Positions 23,432 through 35,346 of a DNA stretch of 64,000 nt are shown here, piece by piece. The DNA is from Anaeramoeba flamelloides (taxonomy: Eukaryota > Metamonada > Anaeramoebidae). Position 1 is the first letter of the stretch, and each line of letters opens with the position of its first letter. The translations under genes were made by a program, and so were the position numbers. The notes under the pieces were generated by a model that did not search any database, was not told the origin of the DNA, and worked only from the letters and a program-made list of their open reading frames with translations. Where the stretch lies: contig JANTQA010000036.1 of NCBI GenBank assembly GCA_027625915.1, positions 6,779,001 through 6,843,000 of the forward strand. Direction: 5' to 3'.

Positions 23432-26400
23432 ATGTTTTTTGTCCCAACCGAAAAAAAAATAGAAACAATAAAGTATCGACCGAATATTGAAAGCTTTCAA
23501 ATAAAAGAAACAAAAGAAGAAATTAGTAGTGACAATGAAGAGCCAAATGAGACCGATCCTATTCAAGACTCTGTTGAATGGATGAAAAATGTTTTACAAG
23601 ACGAGACACTAACAACTGAAGAAGCATTTTCCAATGATTGTGTTCAATTATTAAATATTCTGAACATCGTTAGGCCTTCTCAAATCAATCAAATAGTGAA
23701 GACTTCCTTCCCTTCAAAGCAGAGAGCGCAGAATATTCGTGAATATTTAGGCTCCTTAAGGAGGGCAAAATATTCAAAACTAAAGGACATTTCAACCGAG
23801 CAGTTCTTGTTAGGCGATCAAGAGGCACTTGAGCAAATTTCTTTAAGTGTGCTCTTTTTGAAAAGGGTTTATGAAAAGCAAGGAATTATTCGAAACCAAA
23901 CCAAACAAAATCGAATCTTTTATATTTTATCAAAAAGAAGTCGATCAAAAAAACAAAATAAAGAATCTGAAAGGACTGTTTCTGGTTTAAATCCATTTTT
24001 AAATACTCAAGAATCTTTGAACTCTGTTTCTAAATCCACTAAGGTTGAATGCAAAAATCCTTTTTATCTCAATTATGAAGATTTTTTTCTTTTTATCAAA
24101 CAAAGATCTCTAGATTTAAATGATCCTTTAACAGAAAGTGAAAATGAAAATGAAAAGGAAAAGCAAAAAGAAAATGAATTAGAAAATGAAAATGAAGGTG
24201 AAAACGAAGAAGAATTGGAAATAGAATTGGAAATAGAATTGGAAAAGGAATTGGAAAAGGAATTGGAAAAAGAATTTGGAAAAGAATTTGAAAAAGAATT
24301 GGAAAAAGAATTGGAAAAAGAATTGGAAAAAGAATTAGAAAATGAAAATGAAGGTGAAAATGAAGATGAAAACGAAGAAGAATTGGAAATAGAATTGAAA
24401 AAAGAATTGGAAAAAGAAAATGAAGATGAAAACAAAAAAGTCTTGGAAAAAGAATTGGAAAAAGAATTAGAAAAAGAAAATGAAAATGAAAAAAGTGTTG
24501 ATGAATTTGATGATTTAGATGATTTGGATGAAATAGAAGAAAATTGGGAACAAATGAATACCAACAATCCACAAGAACAAGAAGAGGAAGAGGAAAAAGA
24601 AGAAGAGGGGGAGAAGAAGAAAGAAAACGGAAAAGAGAAAAAAAAAGAAGAAGAGGAAGAGGAAGAGGAAGAGGAAGAGGAAAAAGTATCAAAGAGAAAG
24701 AATAATAAAAGGAAAAAAAAAAAAAAAAAAAGAAAGAAAGGAAAAACATCGACAACAAAAGAAAAAGAAAAAGAAACAAAAAACAAGAAAAAAAAGAGAA
24801 AAAAAAAAGCCAAATCTCAAAAAAAAAAAAGCCAACAAGAAGAAAATTGGCAAAGAATGTCTTTTAGTCAAGGATCTGTTTCAGAATTTGCTATTGAAGA
24901 TGAAAAAACTTCTGATTTGGAATATGAAGAAGCAGATCTTAATTTTTCTTCGGATCCTTCGTCTGATTTTGCTGAGGAATATAAAAAAAGAAAAGAGGAA
25001 ATTAAAAAAAATAAAAAACAGAAAGAAAAAAACAGCACTAAAAACAAAAACGAAAACGAAAATAAAGATGATAACAAAAACAAAACGAAAAAAGAAAAGG
25101 AGAATGAATTAGAAAAAGAAAATGAAAATGAAGAAAGATCACCACAAAAAAAAATAGCAACTATAGTTAGTTCAACATTTTCATTTTCTTCTTCATCATC
25201 TGGAGACCAATCAATAAATAAACTGAATGAATATGATCCAATTTCAATGAATGAATCTGAAAATTCAAAATCCAATAATTCAAATTTCAACAAACAAAAT
25301 AATAATAAAAATAAAAATAAAAATAAAAAACGAAATGAAAACAAAAACAAAAATAAAAATAAAAAGAGAAACAAACAAACAAATGAAAAATTATCAGATT
25401 ACTCTTCTGAAAAAATACAGAACGAATATCCCAAGAAAGAATTCATATTAATGCCAATTGATTTATTAGAGGAGAATGACTATTTAAGTAATTCGATTGG
25501 GATGATTTCGAAATTAAATGCAAATGAACCAAAAACAAAAACAAAAACAAAAAAACAACAACAAAACAAAACAAAATTAAAATTGGTATATATAATCTAT
25601 TTGATGGTTAACACGTTTGATCACTGGAACCGTAATTCGAAAAGAAAAACAATGAATTTTTTAAGAAAAAAAGGATTTTCAAAACTAAAATTACTATTAA
25701 AGCGGACCCTCCAAGATACTGAAGATCTTGTAAGATATGGAACACCAAAATTTGAGATTGAGATTGAGATTGATCATATTAATTCCACGTTTTATAAAAA
25801 GGGGCGAATTGAATTGAACAATCAAACCTTAATCTTAAAATTAAATCAAAATAGCGATAAAAGCAATAAAAGCAATAAAAGCAAAAAAAGCAATAAAAGC
25901 AAAAATCCTTATTTGTTAAAGGAGCCATTATCTGAATTAATAGAAAAAAAATTTGAATTGAGATTTAATTTTGACAGGCTGAACATAATTTCATTACAAT
26001 TGAAAAACAGGAATGCTCATTATAAAATCAAATTTCAATCAATGAAGGAAAGTATTAGAGCGGTAATGACAATAATTTATTTTATAAACGCGCAAGATCC
26101 AATAACGAGACAGACTATCAATTTACTCCCGATCGGGTTTAACCCAAGAAAGGTTGTAGTCAACGATGAAAAGATTTTTACAAATCTTTGCAAAAGGATA
26201 ATGCCACCGCCAATGGTGCCCTCAAAGAAATTTTTGAAGTTATTTTCTTCAACGGATTTAGTTGATTTAAAGTTAGGGGTGAAAAATACAATGGAGCAAT
26301 ACGACAAACAAAAAGGTGTCAACTTCTTTGTCTGCATCGTAAATTCCAAAGAATATCCTCTTTCACCTGGGTACATTAAAATTAGGAAAAAGCAATTTAA

Positions 26401-26629
26401 AATTGGTGTCAAAAAAAAAACCTTATTTAGAATTCCCTGGAAAAGCTCTCCCATACTTTTCCATAGCCCCTTAAACCATTCTCTCCTTTTATTGGAATGG
26501 ACAATGTCTGCTACCTGTTCAGCAGATAAGGAACCCTCAGTTGCCATTTTATGCGAAAAGCCTTCACACAGAAGTTTGATTAGTAAAACCATAAACCATT
26601 TCCATAGAAATTATTATAAAGAAAAATAA
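23432..26629 (+). CDS. CH-domain protein with long charged linker and PH-like C-terminal region
   Basis: A single exon of 1065 aa. I start it at the ATG at 23432, because the in-frame codon eight positions upstream is GTG. Residues about 45-150 read as a calponin-homology domain (SVEWMKNVLQDETL, then LLNILNIVRPSQINQIV, QNIREYLGSL and FLLGDQEALEQISLSVLFL), which commonly binds actin or acts as a signalling module. Residues about 230-680 are low complexity: E/K/N repeats, poly-Glu and poly-Lys. The C-terminal 300 residues are ordered again. A PH-like fold seems likely at about 770-890 (basic beta strands with KESIRAVMTIIYFI as the closing helix). A second PH-like piece lies at about 955-1055 (YPLSPGYIKIRKKQFKIG ... 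SHRSLISKTINHFHRNY). The CH call is firm and the PH calls are tentative. Confidence 0.88.
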   Translation: MFFVPTEKKIETIKYRPNIESFQIKETKEEISSDNEEPNETDPIQDSVEWMKNVLQDETLTTEEAFSNDCVQLLNILNIVRPSQINQIVKTSFPSKQRAQNIREYLGSLRRAKYSKLKDISTEQFLLGDQEALEQISLSVLFLKRVYEKQGIIRNQTKQNRIFYILSKRSRSKKQNKESERTVSGLNPFLNTQESLNSVSKSTKVECKNPFYLNYEDFFLFIKQRSLDLNDPLTESENENEKEKQKENELENENEGENEEELEIELEIELEKELEKELEKEFGKEFEKELEKELEKELEKELENENEGENEDENEEELEIELKKELEKENEDENKKVLEKELEKELEKENENEKSVDEFDDLDDLDEIEENWEQMNTNNPQEQEEEEEKEEEGEKKKENGKEKKKEEEEEEEEEEEEKVSKRKNNKRKKKKKKRKKGKTSTTKEKEKETKNKKKKRKKKAKSQKKKSQQEENWQRMSFSQGSVSEFAIEDEKTSDLEYEEADLNFSSDPSSDFAEEYKKRKEEIKKNKKQKEKNSTKNKNENENKDDNKNKTKKEKENELEKENENEERSPQKKIATIVSSTFSFSSSSSGDQSINKLNEYDPISMNESENSKSNNSNFNKQNNNKNKNKNKKRNENKNKNKNKKRNKQTNEKLSDYSSEKIQNEYPKKEFILMPIDLLEENDYLSNSIGMISKLNANEPKTKTKTKKQQQNKTKLKLVYIIYLMVNTFDHWNRNSKRKTMNFLRKKGFSKLKLLLKRTLQDTEDLVRYGTPKFEIEIEIDHINSTFYKKGRIELNNQTLILKLNQNSDKSNKSNKSKKSNKSKNPYLLKEPLSELIEKKFELRFNFDRLNIISLQLKNRNAHYKIKFQSMKESIRAVMTIIYFINAQDPITRQTINLLPIGFNPRKVVVNDEKIFTNLCKRIMPPPMVPSKKFLKLFSSTDLVDLKLGVKNTMEQYDKQKGVNFFVCIVNSKEYPLSPGYIKIRKKQFKIGVKKKTLFRIPWKSSPILFHSPLNHSLLLLEWTMSATCSADKEPSVAILCEKPSHRSLISKTINHFHRNYYKEK
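24130..24490 (+). repeat. Coding microsatellite, GAA-rich E/K/L/N repeat
   Basis: Near-tandem units of GAATTGGAAAAA and GAAAATGAAGGT inside the CH-domain gene encode ELEKELEKE and ENENEGENE. Longer blocks recur (about 24180-24245 against 24330-24395), suggesting growth by slippage or unequal exchange. The antisense F/S/L-rich frames here are artefacts. Confidence 0.85.
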
Positions 26630-28114
26630 TTTTTTTTATATATATATATTTTTTTTCTATTTATTTATTATAGTTATCGAAATAAAGTGTAAACTCATTT
26701 ATTAATAAAGATGACTTTCTTTGATCTCTCAAAAATAAATCATTTTTTCGTTTACTTTTATTAACCCAAAGCGTACTCTTTTTGAAATTAATTATTTTTT
26801 TGTTTTTATTTATTCATTTAATTGAAAAGTATTGTTTGGAATAATGAAGTTTTATTACTTTCATTGAATGATCGAAATTTGTTTTTTTAGTTTACAGTTC
26901 TTCTTAAATTGAAAACCAAAGTATACCTCAAAAATAGTGAGATAAATTTCTTTTCAGATGTATTTATTAAACCCATTTATTTATTGAATATTTATTCAAT
27001 AAATATTTATAGTTCAATAAAAGTTATTAGTAATTAATTGATTATTCATAAGAATTCAATTTGCTGATTTCTAAGACATTTATTAAATCACAAATATCGA
27101 AACTTCTAATTTCTATTTGTATTTTTTCAATTGAAATTTGGTGATTTTTTTTGTAGTTGCTCAAAAAAAATATTTTCTTGTATAAGAGGCTTAATCTTTA
27201 TTAACTTTATTACCAAAATGGATAAAGCTTATGAATGTAATTTCATTTTTTTAGAATTGGAATTTGGATCCATAGGAGACTATCTTTTTTTTTTTTATTG
27301 AAATTGGTAAACATTGTTTTTACCAAAATAATCTTTTTTTTTTTGTTTTCATTTTTTTTTTTAATAATTTAATGAAATTAGTTACAAATAAAGACAATAG
27401 GTGTTTATTCAATTAGTATTAATATTTCAATTCAATTTGATATTGTTTCTTGACGAATAGATCTATTAACAAAAATGATTTATTATAAAATATAAAAATA
27501 TTTGACCTACTTTATAGGAAATACCTTAAATAACGTGACTGAAAATCATCCTGAATTCAAAATTGAATGTACTTTATTTAAATTCATAGTCTTTTCATTA
27601 AATTTTTTTTTAAATTTCTTTTTGATTTTTTTTTTATAACTTTTATATGGTAAACATTAAATAGAAACATTGTCTAATCTAATAGGTTCAATTTGAAGAA
27701 ATTTCTCATAGATTATTGATGAAAAAAATATCAAATATAATATCTATATATTTTGATCAATGGTTTTGAATTCAAGTGATGAAAAAATCCCAACTTGAAG
27801 TTTTTCAATTATGATACAATATTTTTTTTCAAACATATTTTTAATTTTTCTGAAAAATTAATATGTCATAATTATTCCTTTTGATGATCAATTAAATCTT
27901 TTTGAAAATAAAATAATATTAAAAGTATCGAAAAAATTTATTGCTAAATACATTCCTACTAAAGTTGTAATTTGAGATAACAAACATATAACCAATCTTT
28001 CTATTTTATTAAATATCTATTGAAAAGAATGAAAAGTAAAGAAAATGAAGTAAAAAGTAATTGGATTGAAAAAATTGAAAAGTTTTTTTTGGGCAAATAT
28101 TTATAAGGAAACTG

Positions 28115-28141
28115 AATATATATATATATATATATATATAA
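28115..28141. repeat. (TA)n microsatellite
   Basis: About 13 uninterrupted TA units in intergenic DNA. Confidence 0.9.
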
Positions 28142-29875
28142 CCTTTAAGGGAGTAGTATTTTTTAAAAATAAAATGAAATCTTGTCTAGATCTTGAAAAA
28201 ATTTATTTTAAAAGAAGTATCTCAACTTATGAAATGGATGAGTTCATAAAATTAAAAAAAATTATTAAATTGAGGCTATTATTTGAAATTCAAAATTCAC
28301 ACAAGTTAAAATTATAAAACGAAAAAGAGCAACCAATTATTATTTTAAAAAATTAAGTTAATTCTTGAAAATAAGAAAACATGTTTTTCGTTTTATGTCG
28401 AAAAGTATTGATTTGAAAAGAAAATTTTTAATTTGTTATTCTTTTTAATGATTAAAATTCCGATTCACATTTTAGCCAATAAAACATATTGTGACATTGG
28501 TAGTTAAATAAATGAATATTTCATAAAAGTTTAACAAAAACATCCTAATTAAATTAAGATCCATTATACAATTATATTTTTTTTTTCTTTAAGGTTTTTA
28601 AAGTTGTTTTTCTTGTATTCAAAAAATGAAAAAAAAAAAAAAAAATACAAAAAAAAAATTTTTTAAACTAATTGTTTGGATTTATTCACAAGAATCCTTA
28701 AAACAATTCAAATGATTTTTTGGAATAAAAAAATTGACTTTGAATTTTGAGGATAAAATTACAAAATTCTCAAATACATTCAAGAAAATATAATTTTGAA
28801 AAATCGAATTTCATCTTGAAACAAAAACAAAATTTCTTGAGCAAAATTATTAATAAACCCTAAAAATTTAATGATTATAATTATCATTCTTAAATCAATA
28901 CAAATTATTTTCCAATTAGTTTAATATATCAATTTTTTTTTTGTTAACCAAAAGTTTTAACTCAAAAAAGAAAAGAATTCTTTATTTTAATATTCCTAGC
29001 AACAAAGATTTGTTATGGGATAATAATGATGTGAATGGATATAAACAGGGTAAAAAATTTTCTAAAAGTGAGAAATAAAATGATTTTAATAGTTTTCTTT
29101 TTCAGAAAAAAATGGAAAAAAAAAATTTATCTTAAACAAAAAAAATAGACTTTTTTGAATTTCTTAGTTGATCAGAATTTTTTGACACTCTACTTATACA
29201 AAATTTCTAAGTAGAGAATATCACCAAGAACATATTTTAAAATTTTACCTTGTTTTCATAGAAGACTGATCCCTTACTAAAAAAATTATTTCTTTGAGTG
29301 ATTTAAGTTGTCTTTTTAGTTCTGATTCTTAGTTAGTGGTAAATCAACTGAATATCATCAATTATATCTTTTCAGTTGCTAATGTAGTATCGATCACATA
29401 AAAGCACTTGTTATTAATAAAAATAATAAAAAATAGCTATTTTAATAATAATATTTTGAATGCTATTAGAGCTCTAATTTCCCGATCAGGTAATCAATGT
29501 AGATGCCAATGAATTTAGGTATTAATATTAAAATAAATACACTTTCCAATTGAATTATGTAAAATTATTGTGGATACTTCACTACCCCACAAAGTTAAAA
29601 CACCTTTATTTTTGATAAAAAAATAATAAAAAAATAAAAAAGAATTTGAAATTTGTTGCATAGATATAAAATCCAAAATTCTAACTAAATGAACAATTCA
29701 ATCAATTATTTTAAATTTATATTTTTATAAAAAAAAATATAAAGAAAGTAACAATCTAAATAATAATAAAGTTGGCTATATAAGTTTTGAAGTGGGAATA
29801 GTCTTACAAAGAATTAGCAAAATTTGATTATTCCAAGGTTTATTATGTAGTGAATAAATTAATTGGTTTTTGGAT

Positions 29876-30008
29876 ATAGCTGTTTTAAAAAAGTGTGGAC
29901 TCGAAGTTTTGTAAGTATGGCTTAAAACTGTCTAATTCATTTGTTTTAATCAGTTCAGTCAACATCTAATAAAAATTTTGGTATACACTTTTCGAAAACA
30001 GCTGTCTT
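29876..30008. mobile_element. Small inverted-repeat element G
   Basis: AGCTGTTTTAAAAAAGTGT near the left end is matched by the complement of ACACTTTTCGAAAACAGCTG on the right, giving a 130-bp element with ends of about 20 bp. A related single end (TTGTTTTAAAAAAGTCTGAA) appears at about 59270. It encodes nothing and is probably a MITE of another family. Confidence 0.5.
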
Positions 30009-30309
30009 GAAAAAACATTCATTTTAACTAAATTTTTACAATTCAAAACATATCCAATAAAACTCTGAAATGGAGAAGTTAATATGAAAAAATAAATTTT
30101 AACAAAAAAAAAAAATGATTGAATTCTTTGAAAAAATATTTAAAAAATAAAAATATACAAATTTTATTATTATTTAATTTCTAGATATACTATACATGAG
30201 TATAATTTTCCAATTTATGAATAATAACACAATATAATTAGAATATATATATATCTTCAAAAGCATTTATTAACATAGAATAGTATATCATCAGTTAAAA
30301 ACAATTATT

Positions 30310-33300
30310 TTAAAAATTTTCATTATTTGAGATAAAATTAGAATTATCATTATGAATTTGATGGATGTTTCCTTTTAAATCAAAATTTGTTTCTATATCA
30401 AAAGGATTTTGAATTTCTTGATTCATTTTAATTGGTAAATTTAAGTGTTCTTGTGAAAAATAATTAAAATTATTCTTTAAAATATCAGCATCATTGATCA
30501 ATGATTTCAAGCTTTCATGAGTTTGCAAATCATTAGCTGGTAATTGGTTTTCAATCATTAACTCGTTTCTTCTTTTTTCAATTATTCCCCGTACATCATC
30601 CATGTCATAAAGATTAAAAAAACCCACCTCTTGACGATGATGAGTTTCACCGGCTTCACGGGTTGTTACCCAATGTTCTGTTTTAAATATTAAATCCTCG
30701 GTCCCATTTTTGTTAATTATATATTCTTCCTTTTCTGTTTCACCAAGTATAAATTCTCTCATGTCATTAATCTGTTTAAATCCATATAAATAACCATGTG
30801 TATTAGTCAATGCAAAAACACATCTATTTATATATTTAAACCTTGAAAACATAAATCCATTGCTGATTAGCCAAAATAAACCAGATATTATTGTAATACC
30901 ATAACAATATGATTTTTCTAAAGGATAATTTTTTATTAATTGAAATATGATTTTAAGATAAATTTTTAAATTAAAGTTTGGTAAAAAAATAATGCAACAG
31001 ATGAAAGTTTAATAAATACCAAAATAAAAACAATAATCATTAGTTATATCTTTATTAAAAAAATAAATAGTAAAACAATAAACAAATTAGATATAATAGT
31101 GATATTATTGTTTTTCCAAAACATTAAGAAGAATAAAAAATAATGTCTTTTAACTAAAAAGTCATTTTTTATCAAAAATGCAAGATATTTCTTCGCCAAT
31201 ACGATAATTTTATTCCAATGTTTGAGTGTTTATTGTTTTTAAAAAATCTATATAAAGAACTACTATAAATCATATTTTTTTCGAGTTATTAGTTGTAAAA
31301 TGGCTTGAATTCTTTTATTATTGTAGTGGGAGAATTTTTATTTAATCAAAAAAATTTTTTTAATAAAATCAGAAAATTCTTCTATATTTTTTTTTTATAA
31401 GGATCCTATTGTAGTGATTATTTTTTTTTATTTTTGAAATAAAAAATTCAAAATTTTCCACCTATTGTACAAACCAAAAAGGGTGGTTACAGAGAATCAC
31501 TTTGGGATATCTAAAATAGAATGTTAGTAAAGATTTTTCGAAACGTTAAATATTTTCAAATTTTTAATATAGAAAATAAGTAAGATTTGGAAATTAATTT
31601 TAATAAAATATAGGAAAAAATAAGTAAAGAAATAACTATAAATGTGAACTTTTGTAAACATATTATATGGAATCATATTTTGTTCATTTTTTTAATATCT
31701 AGCTCATAAAAAAAAATGTGATCTGTCTATTTTTTCAAAGTTAAAAACAAAAACTTAAATCCAAAAATTAAATATTTCTTATTTACAAAGTCAATTTATA
31801 ATTTCAAGCCAAAGTATAATTTAAGTATAATCATTGTGTAAATTTTTGCTTTTATTTTATACCTTAGTAAAATTGATCTTTTTTAAAATTTTTATTAATA
31901 TATTATGTATATTCAGATGGAATTGTCTTCAGAGTTTCGAAATTGATATTAATTTGGGTTGAATAAGATCAATTTCGGATATCTTTGTTTGATCAGTGAA
32001 AGTTAAGATGAATAATCTTTGAAAAATTTACTTTTTTTACAACCATTGTAAAATTAATATCAATTAAATTTTTTTTTTTCAGGTAGGGTAAATGTGGATT
32101 TAATAATAAAATGTTTGAAAACTTTGTTTTTTATTTAACTGTTAAATCGAAAAAAGGGAATTTCCATTTTTTCTGATATTAATTAAAAATCTTAATAAAA
32201 ATTGGAAAAATATATTTCGATATTAAAGAAAAATATCTAAATTATAAATTAACCATTAATAGTTCTAATTCGGATATTGATTAAATATTCTCAATCTAAT
32301 AATTTTAGCCTTTTGGTGGATTTCAAAATTTGAAAAAATATCAGATCTTTAAAATTTGATATATAAAATTACTGAAAAAATAATCTATTTTGATATTAAA
32401 TTTTAAAAATCAGAATCATTTTTCTTAATTTACAATATTTTAAATGAATTTTAATTTGAGAAAGTTGTTTTATTATTTTGAATTTATATTAGTTTAAGAT
32501 AATTATTTGTTACAAGAATTTTTAAATACTCTAAGTTATCAATTTAAATGAAAAATTTTCATAAAATTATTCAAAAAAAAAAAGATCTACATCAAATAAA
32601 ACTCTTATTTCATAAATAGAAAAGTAATTATAATAATAAATGTTTTTGAAATAAATTGATCCTTTTCTCTAAAGAATTATCACATAAATGGAGATTTTAA
32701 TTTTCGGTTAATTTATCTCTCAATTAATTTTGAAGATTGCTGATTTATCGATTTCGAAATTTACCAAAAGGTTAAAATTGATAGATTGGGAATATTTAAT
32801 CAATATCCGAATTAGAACTGTTAATTGTAAGTTGACAATTTATATATTTTATCTGTAAATTGGGAGATATATTTTCCAATTTTTACTAAGAATTTTAATT
32901 GATCAGAAAATAGAATTTCCTATTTTTTGAAAATTTAATGTAGTTTCTATTTGACAATAAAAATCAGTTGATTTGATATATAATTCCACTAAGGATTAAA
33001 TTACAAAAGGGATTTTTTTTTAATCAGAGCTGTAAGGGGATCTTTGATCACTCCCTTCAATCATTAAAAAAAAAAAAAAAATGGGATTTGTTTTGGCAGT
33101 GATTCAAACTCAAGAACACTTATATGAGTTACTTGAAGTAGTAACGTATTTTCATTCCAAACATCTCTATTTTAAAATCCAATACCTTACAATAAAAAAA
33201 AGACCTCACTTATATGCTTTCAAAATTCCTTTAAACAAGAAACAAATTTTCGGAAGATTCACTTTATAAATTGTGTTTCTTAAAGATATTTTCTTCATTT

Positions 33301-34051
33301 TCAAATGAATTTCCGGTCTTTAGATGTTCACTTAACCAAAGGCTAATTGACTGTAAAGAATTTAAACAACGTAATTCATCAGGTTGTATGTAAAAGTTGA
33401 CTGTATTAGTTAGTTTTTTTAACTGTAAATTGTTTGGTTTAAAAAAATTCTTTTAAATGGGCTTTTTGTTGTTAGTTAAATTTTAAAAGAACGTTTCAAT
33501 TTAAAAAGCTGAACTTACAACTCGACTAAAGATCATAACTTTCAATAATACAATAATTGTATTCAATACCTTGATCTGATCTTTTTTTTTAAAAAAAATT
33601 GTTCAAGACTTGAAATTCCAAATAGGTCACCAACAGAATCTATTATTATGGAAAAAAAAACGATTCTAATCAAAAAGAAGAGATCCAAAAAGAAAAGGAA
33701 ATTAAAACAAAGCATACTTTGAAAAAAGCATAATGTCTCTAAACCCAAACTTAGTATCAAAAAGGAAATGAAGGAAAATATGATTTTGTTTAAAATCGAC
33801 ATATCTTGATAGCCCGAAAACCATATAATTTGTTCTTGATTGTTTATATATTTAATAATTCCCTTTGAGCGTTTTTGGTGAGCTTTTAAACGAATTTTGG
33901 TATCTGTTGTTGTACGGAATAATTTTGCCCTTCGTGACAGTTGATAGTATTTAAGGACAAAATAGATGACACTGACAAACCATAAAGACACAATAGAGAG
34001 AGAAAGTATTCGTTGGAATTGAAGAAGCCTTGGTGATAAATTTTTCGACAT
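30310..34051 (-). CDS. Membrane protein with bacterial-type PH (bPH-like) domain, 2 exons
   Basis: Exon 1 (34051-33570, from the ATG at 34051) and exon 2 (30862-30310) join in frame to 344 aa through a GTATTG donor and a TAATCAG acceptor. Exon 1 encodes one helix near the N terminus. Next comes EQIIWFSGYQDMSI, the position of the E-ilWsGqP motif of these proteins, then two or three hydrophobic helices. Exon 2 continues with NRCVFALTNTHGYLYGFK, the usual RxYxLTN box, then NGTEDLIFK and EVGFFNLYDMDDVRGIIE, which match the GxGdIxF and GFxxIxDvxxvxxlI boxes. The function is unknown; such domains sit on membranes. An alternative acceptor (CCTTTAG, about 60 bp upstream) would add a hydrophobic helix but does not keep frame with this donor. 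The 2.7-kb intron holds a large palindrome. Confidence 0.68.
32155..32929. mobile_element. Element E, long inverted repeat inside the bPH-like gene intron
   Basis: The arm at 32155-32340 (GGGAATTTCCATTTTTTCTG ... ACCATTAATAGTTCTAATTCGGATATTGATTAAATATT region) is complementary to 32745-32929 (GGAATATTTAATCAATATCC, GAATTAGAACTGTTAAT ... AGAATTTCCTATTTTTTG). Arm length is about 185 bp with perhaps 85 percent pairing, and the loop is about 400 bp. One arm-like relic lies at 34840-34995. It has no ORF, and no clear target duplication could be fixed. Confidence 0.65.
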
Positions 34052-34839
34052 AAAACGATTTAATAAAAACAATATTTTTGAAAAAATAAATAAAAAATAA
34101 GTGAAATATTTACTTTTTGATCAATCTATCAATAACCTCAGCTATTTGTGTGTTATCTTGTTTCTAGAATCCTGATCCAAAATGAAGAAAAAGAAATAAA
34201 TATTTTTTGAATGAATTGGTACAAATGTCTGATTTTTGATTAATTATTAGGCAAGACTTCAATTCTTCATCTTGAATTCCTCGAATTGATCATATATAAT
34301 TTACAAATTATTTTTTTTTAATTTTGTGAACAATTAATCGGATTTCAAATTGACTTCATGGAAATTGGTGAAGAGTAACAAAAATTCCAACACTATTTGA
34401 TTGGTTTTAGGGAGAAAGTTTCTACTTTTATTTTGACAATTAATTTTGAGTGTAACAAGAGAGAAAAAAAAAAATGAAATCAATCAAATTTATCCAGTAA
34501 TTTCAACTAAATTAATAAATTCCAAAACAATTATTCTGTATTTGTATTAGGGGTATAAAAAGTTATTCTTGCAAAATATAAATTCTTTTTTATTTTTATT
34601 TTGCTCTATAAATTTTCAAAATGGATTTAGTCATTCCAAAAAATATGCAAAAGATTATCAATTGTTTTTTAGAATCACAGATCTAAAATAGTAAATATTC
34701 AGAAATTGTCATCCAATTAAACTATCTTTATTCGATGTTGAACTTTTCACAGAAAATAAAAGTTTATTAATGAATAATTTAAAAGATGTGATTAACACTT
34801 AAACCTCAAACCCAGAAATTTCAAATATACTAGAAATTC

Positions 34840-34995
34840 AATTTTTTTCAGATCAATTAAAAATCTTTATAAAAATTTGAAAAATTTATTTGGATTGTAA
34901 AGAAAAATAAAGAAATTATGGACAAACCATTAACTGTACTAATCGGGGTGTGGTTATTTATTCTAAATCTATCAATTTTAACCTTTTTCTAACTA
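34840..34995 (+). repeat. Relic of element E
   Basis: TTTTTTTCAGATCAATTAAA, AATCTTTATAAAAATTTG, GTAAAGAAAAATA, ACCATTAACTGTACTAATCG and AAATCTATCAATTTTAACC follow the order of the left arm of the palindrome at 32155. The second arm is missing. Confidence 0.5.
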
Positions 34996-35181
34996 TCAAA
35001 ATGAAAAAACCCAAATCTGAATTAATAATTGAGAAAAAGAATTGACTTAAAATTAAAATCTCTATTTTTTGAGATTATCCCATAGATAAAGGAAAAAATT
35101 TGAAAAAGTGTATATAATAATAATTACTCGACTTTCATAAGAAATAAGAATCATAATATTTTCTTCAAATCTTTCCTTTTA

Positions 35182-35346
35182 CTAATATTGGAATTTTATA
35201 TGGGAAATAATTTCCACAATTTTCCAAATTTTTCAATCCTAAATTGAGTACTCAAAGAAATGTGTGGTAATTTGTTGATTCATATAAAAAAGGAAATTGA
35301 AAATGAAGTGTAAACTTTTTCTCTCTTTAAATCCAATAACCAATAA
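35182..35346. mobile_element. Family C MITE, copy 4 (diverged)
   Basis: The left end reads CTAATATTGGAATTTTATAT and the right end AATCCAATAACCAATAA. The centre keeps AAATTGAGTACTCAAAGAAA, and GAAATTGAAAATGAAGTG precedes the right arm. It is recognisable mainly through the shared centre, and is older than copies 1, 2 and 5. Confidence 0.5.

Larger units (their letters stand above)
26630..30309. other. Intergenic desert, 3.7 kb, convergent gene ends
   Basis: No gene is supported between the ends of the CH-domain gene (plus) and the bPH-like gene (minus). The stretch just after 26630 is a short (AT)n tract and T-rich 3' UTR sequence with AATAAAG at about 26681. A (TA)n microsatellite lies at 28115-28141, a perfect 9-bp stem (CTCTACTTA/TAAGTAGAG) at 29181-29209, and a small inverted-repeat element at 29876-30008. 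Confidence 0.6.

Noticed and set aside
24073-25374. Long antisense frames rich in Phe, Ser and Leu opposite the CH-domain gene
   Set aside because: They are the reverse reading of GAA-rich codons; similar frames occur opposite every KE-rich gene in the window.
33081-33269. 62-codon plus-strand ATG frame inside the bPH-like intron
   Set aside because: It has fair composition but no domain and follows a poly-A run; support is too thin to call a gene.
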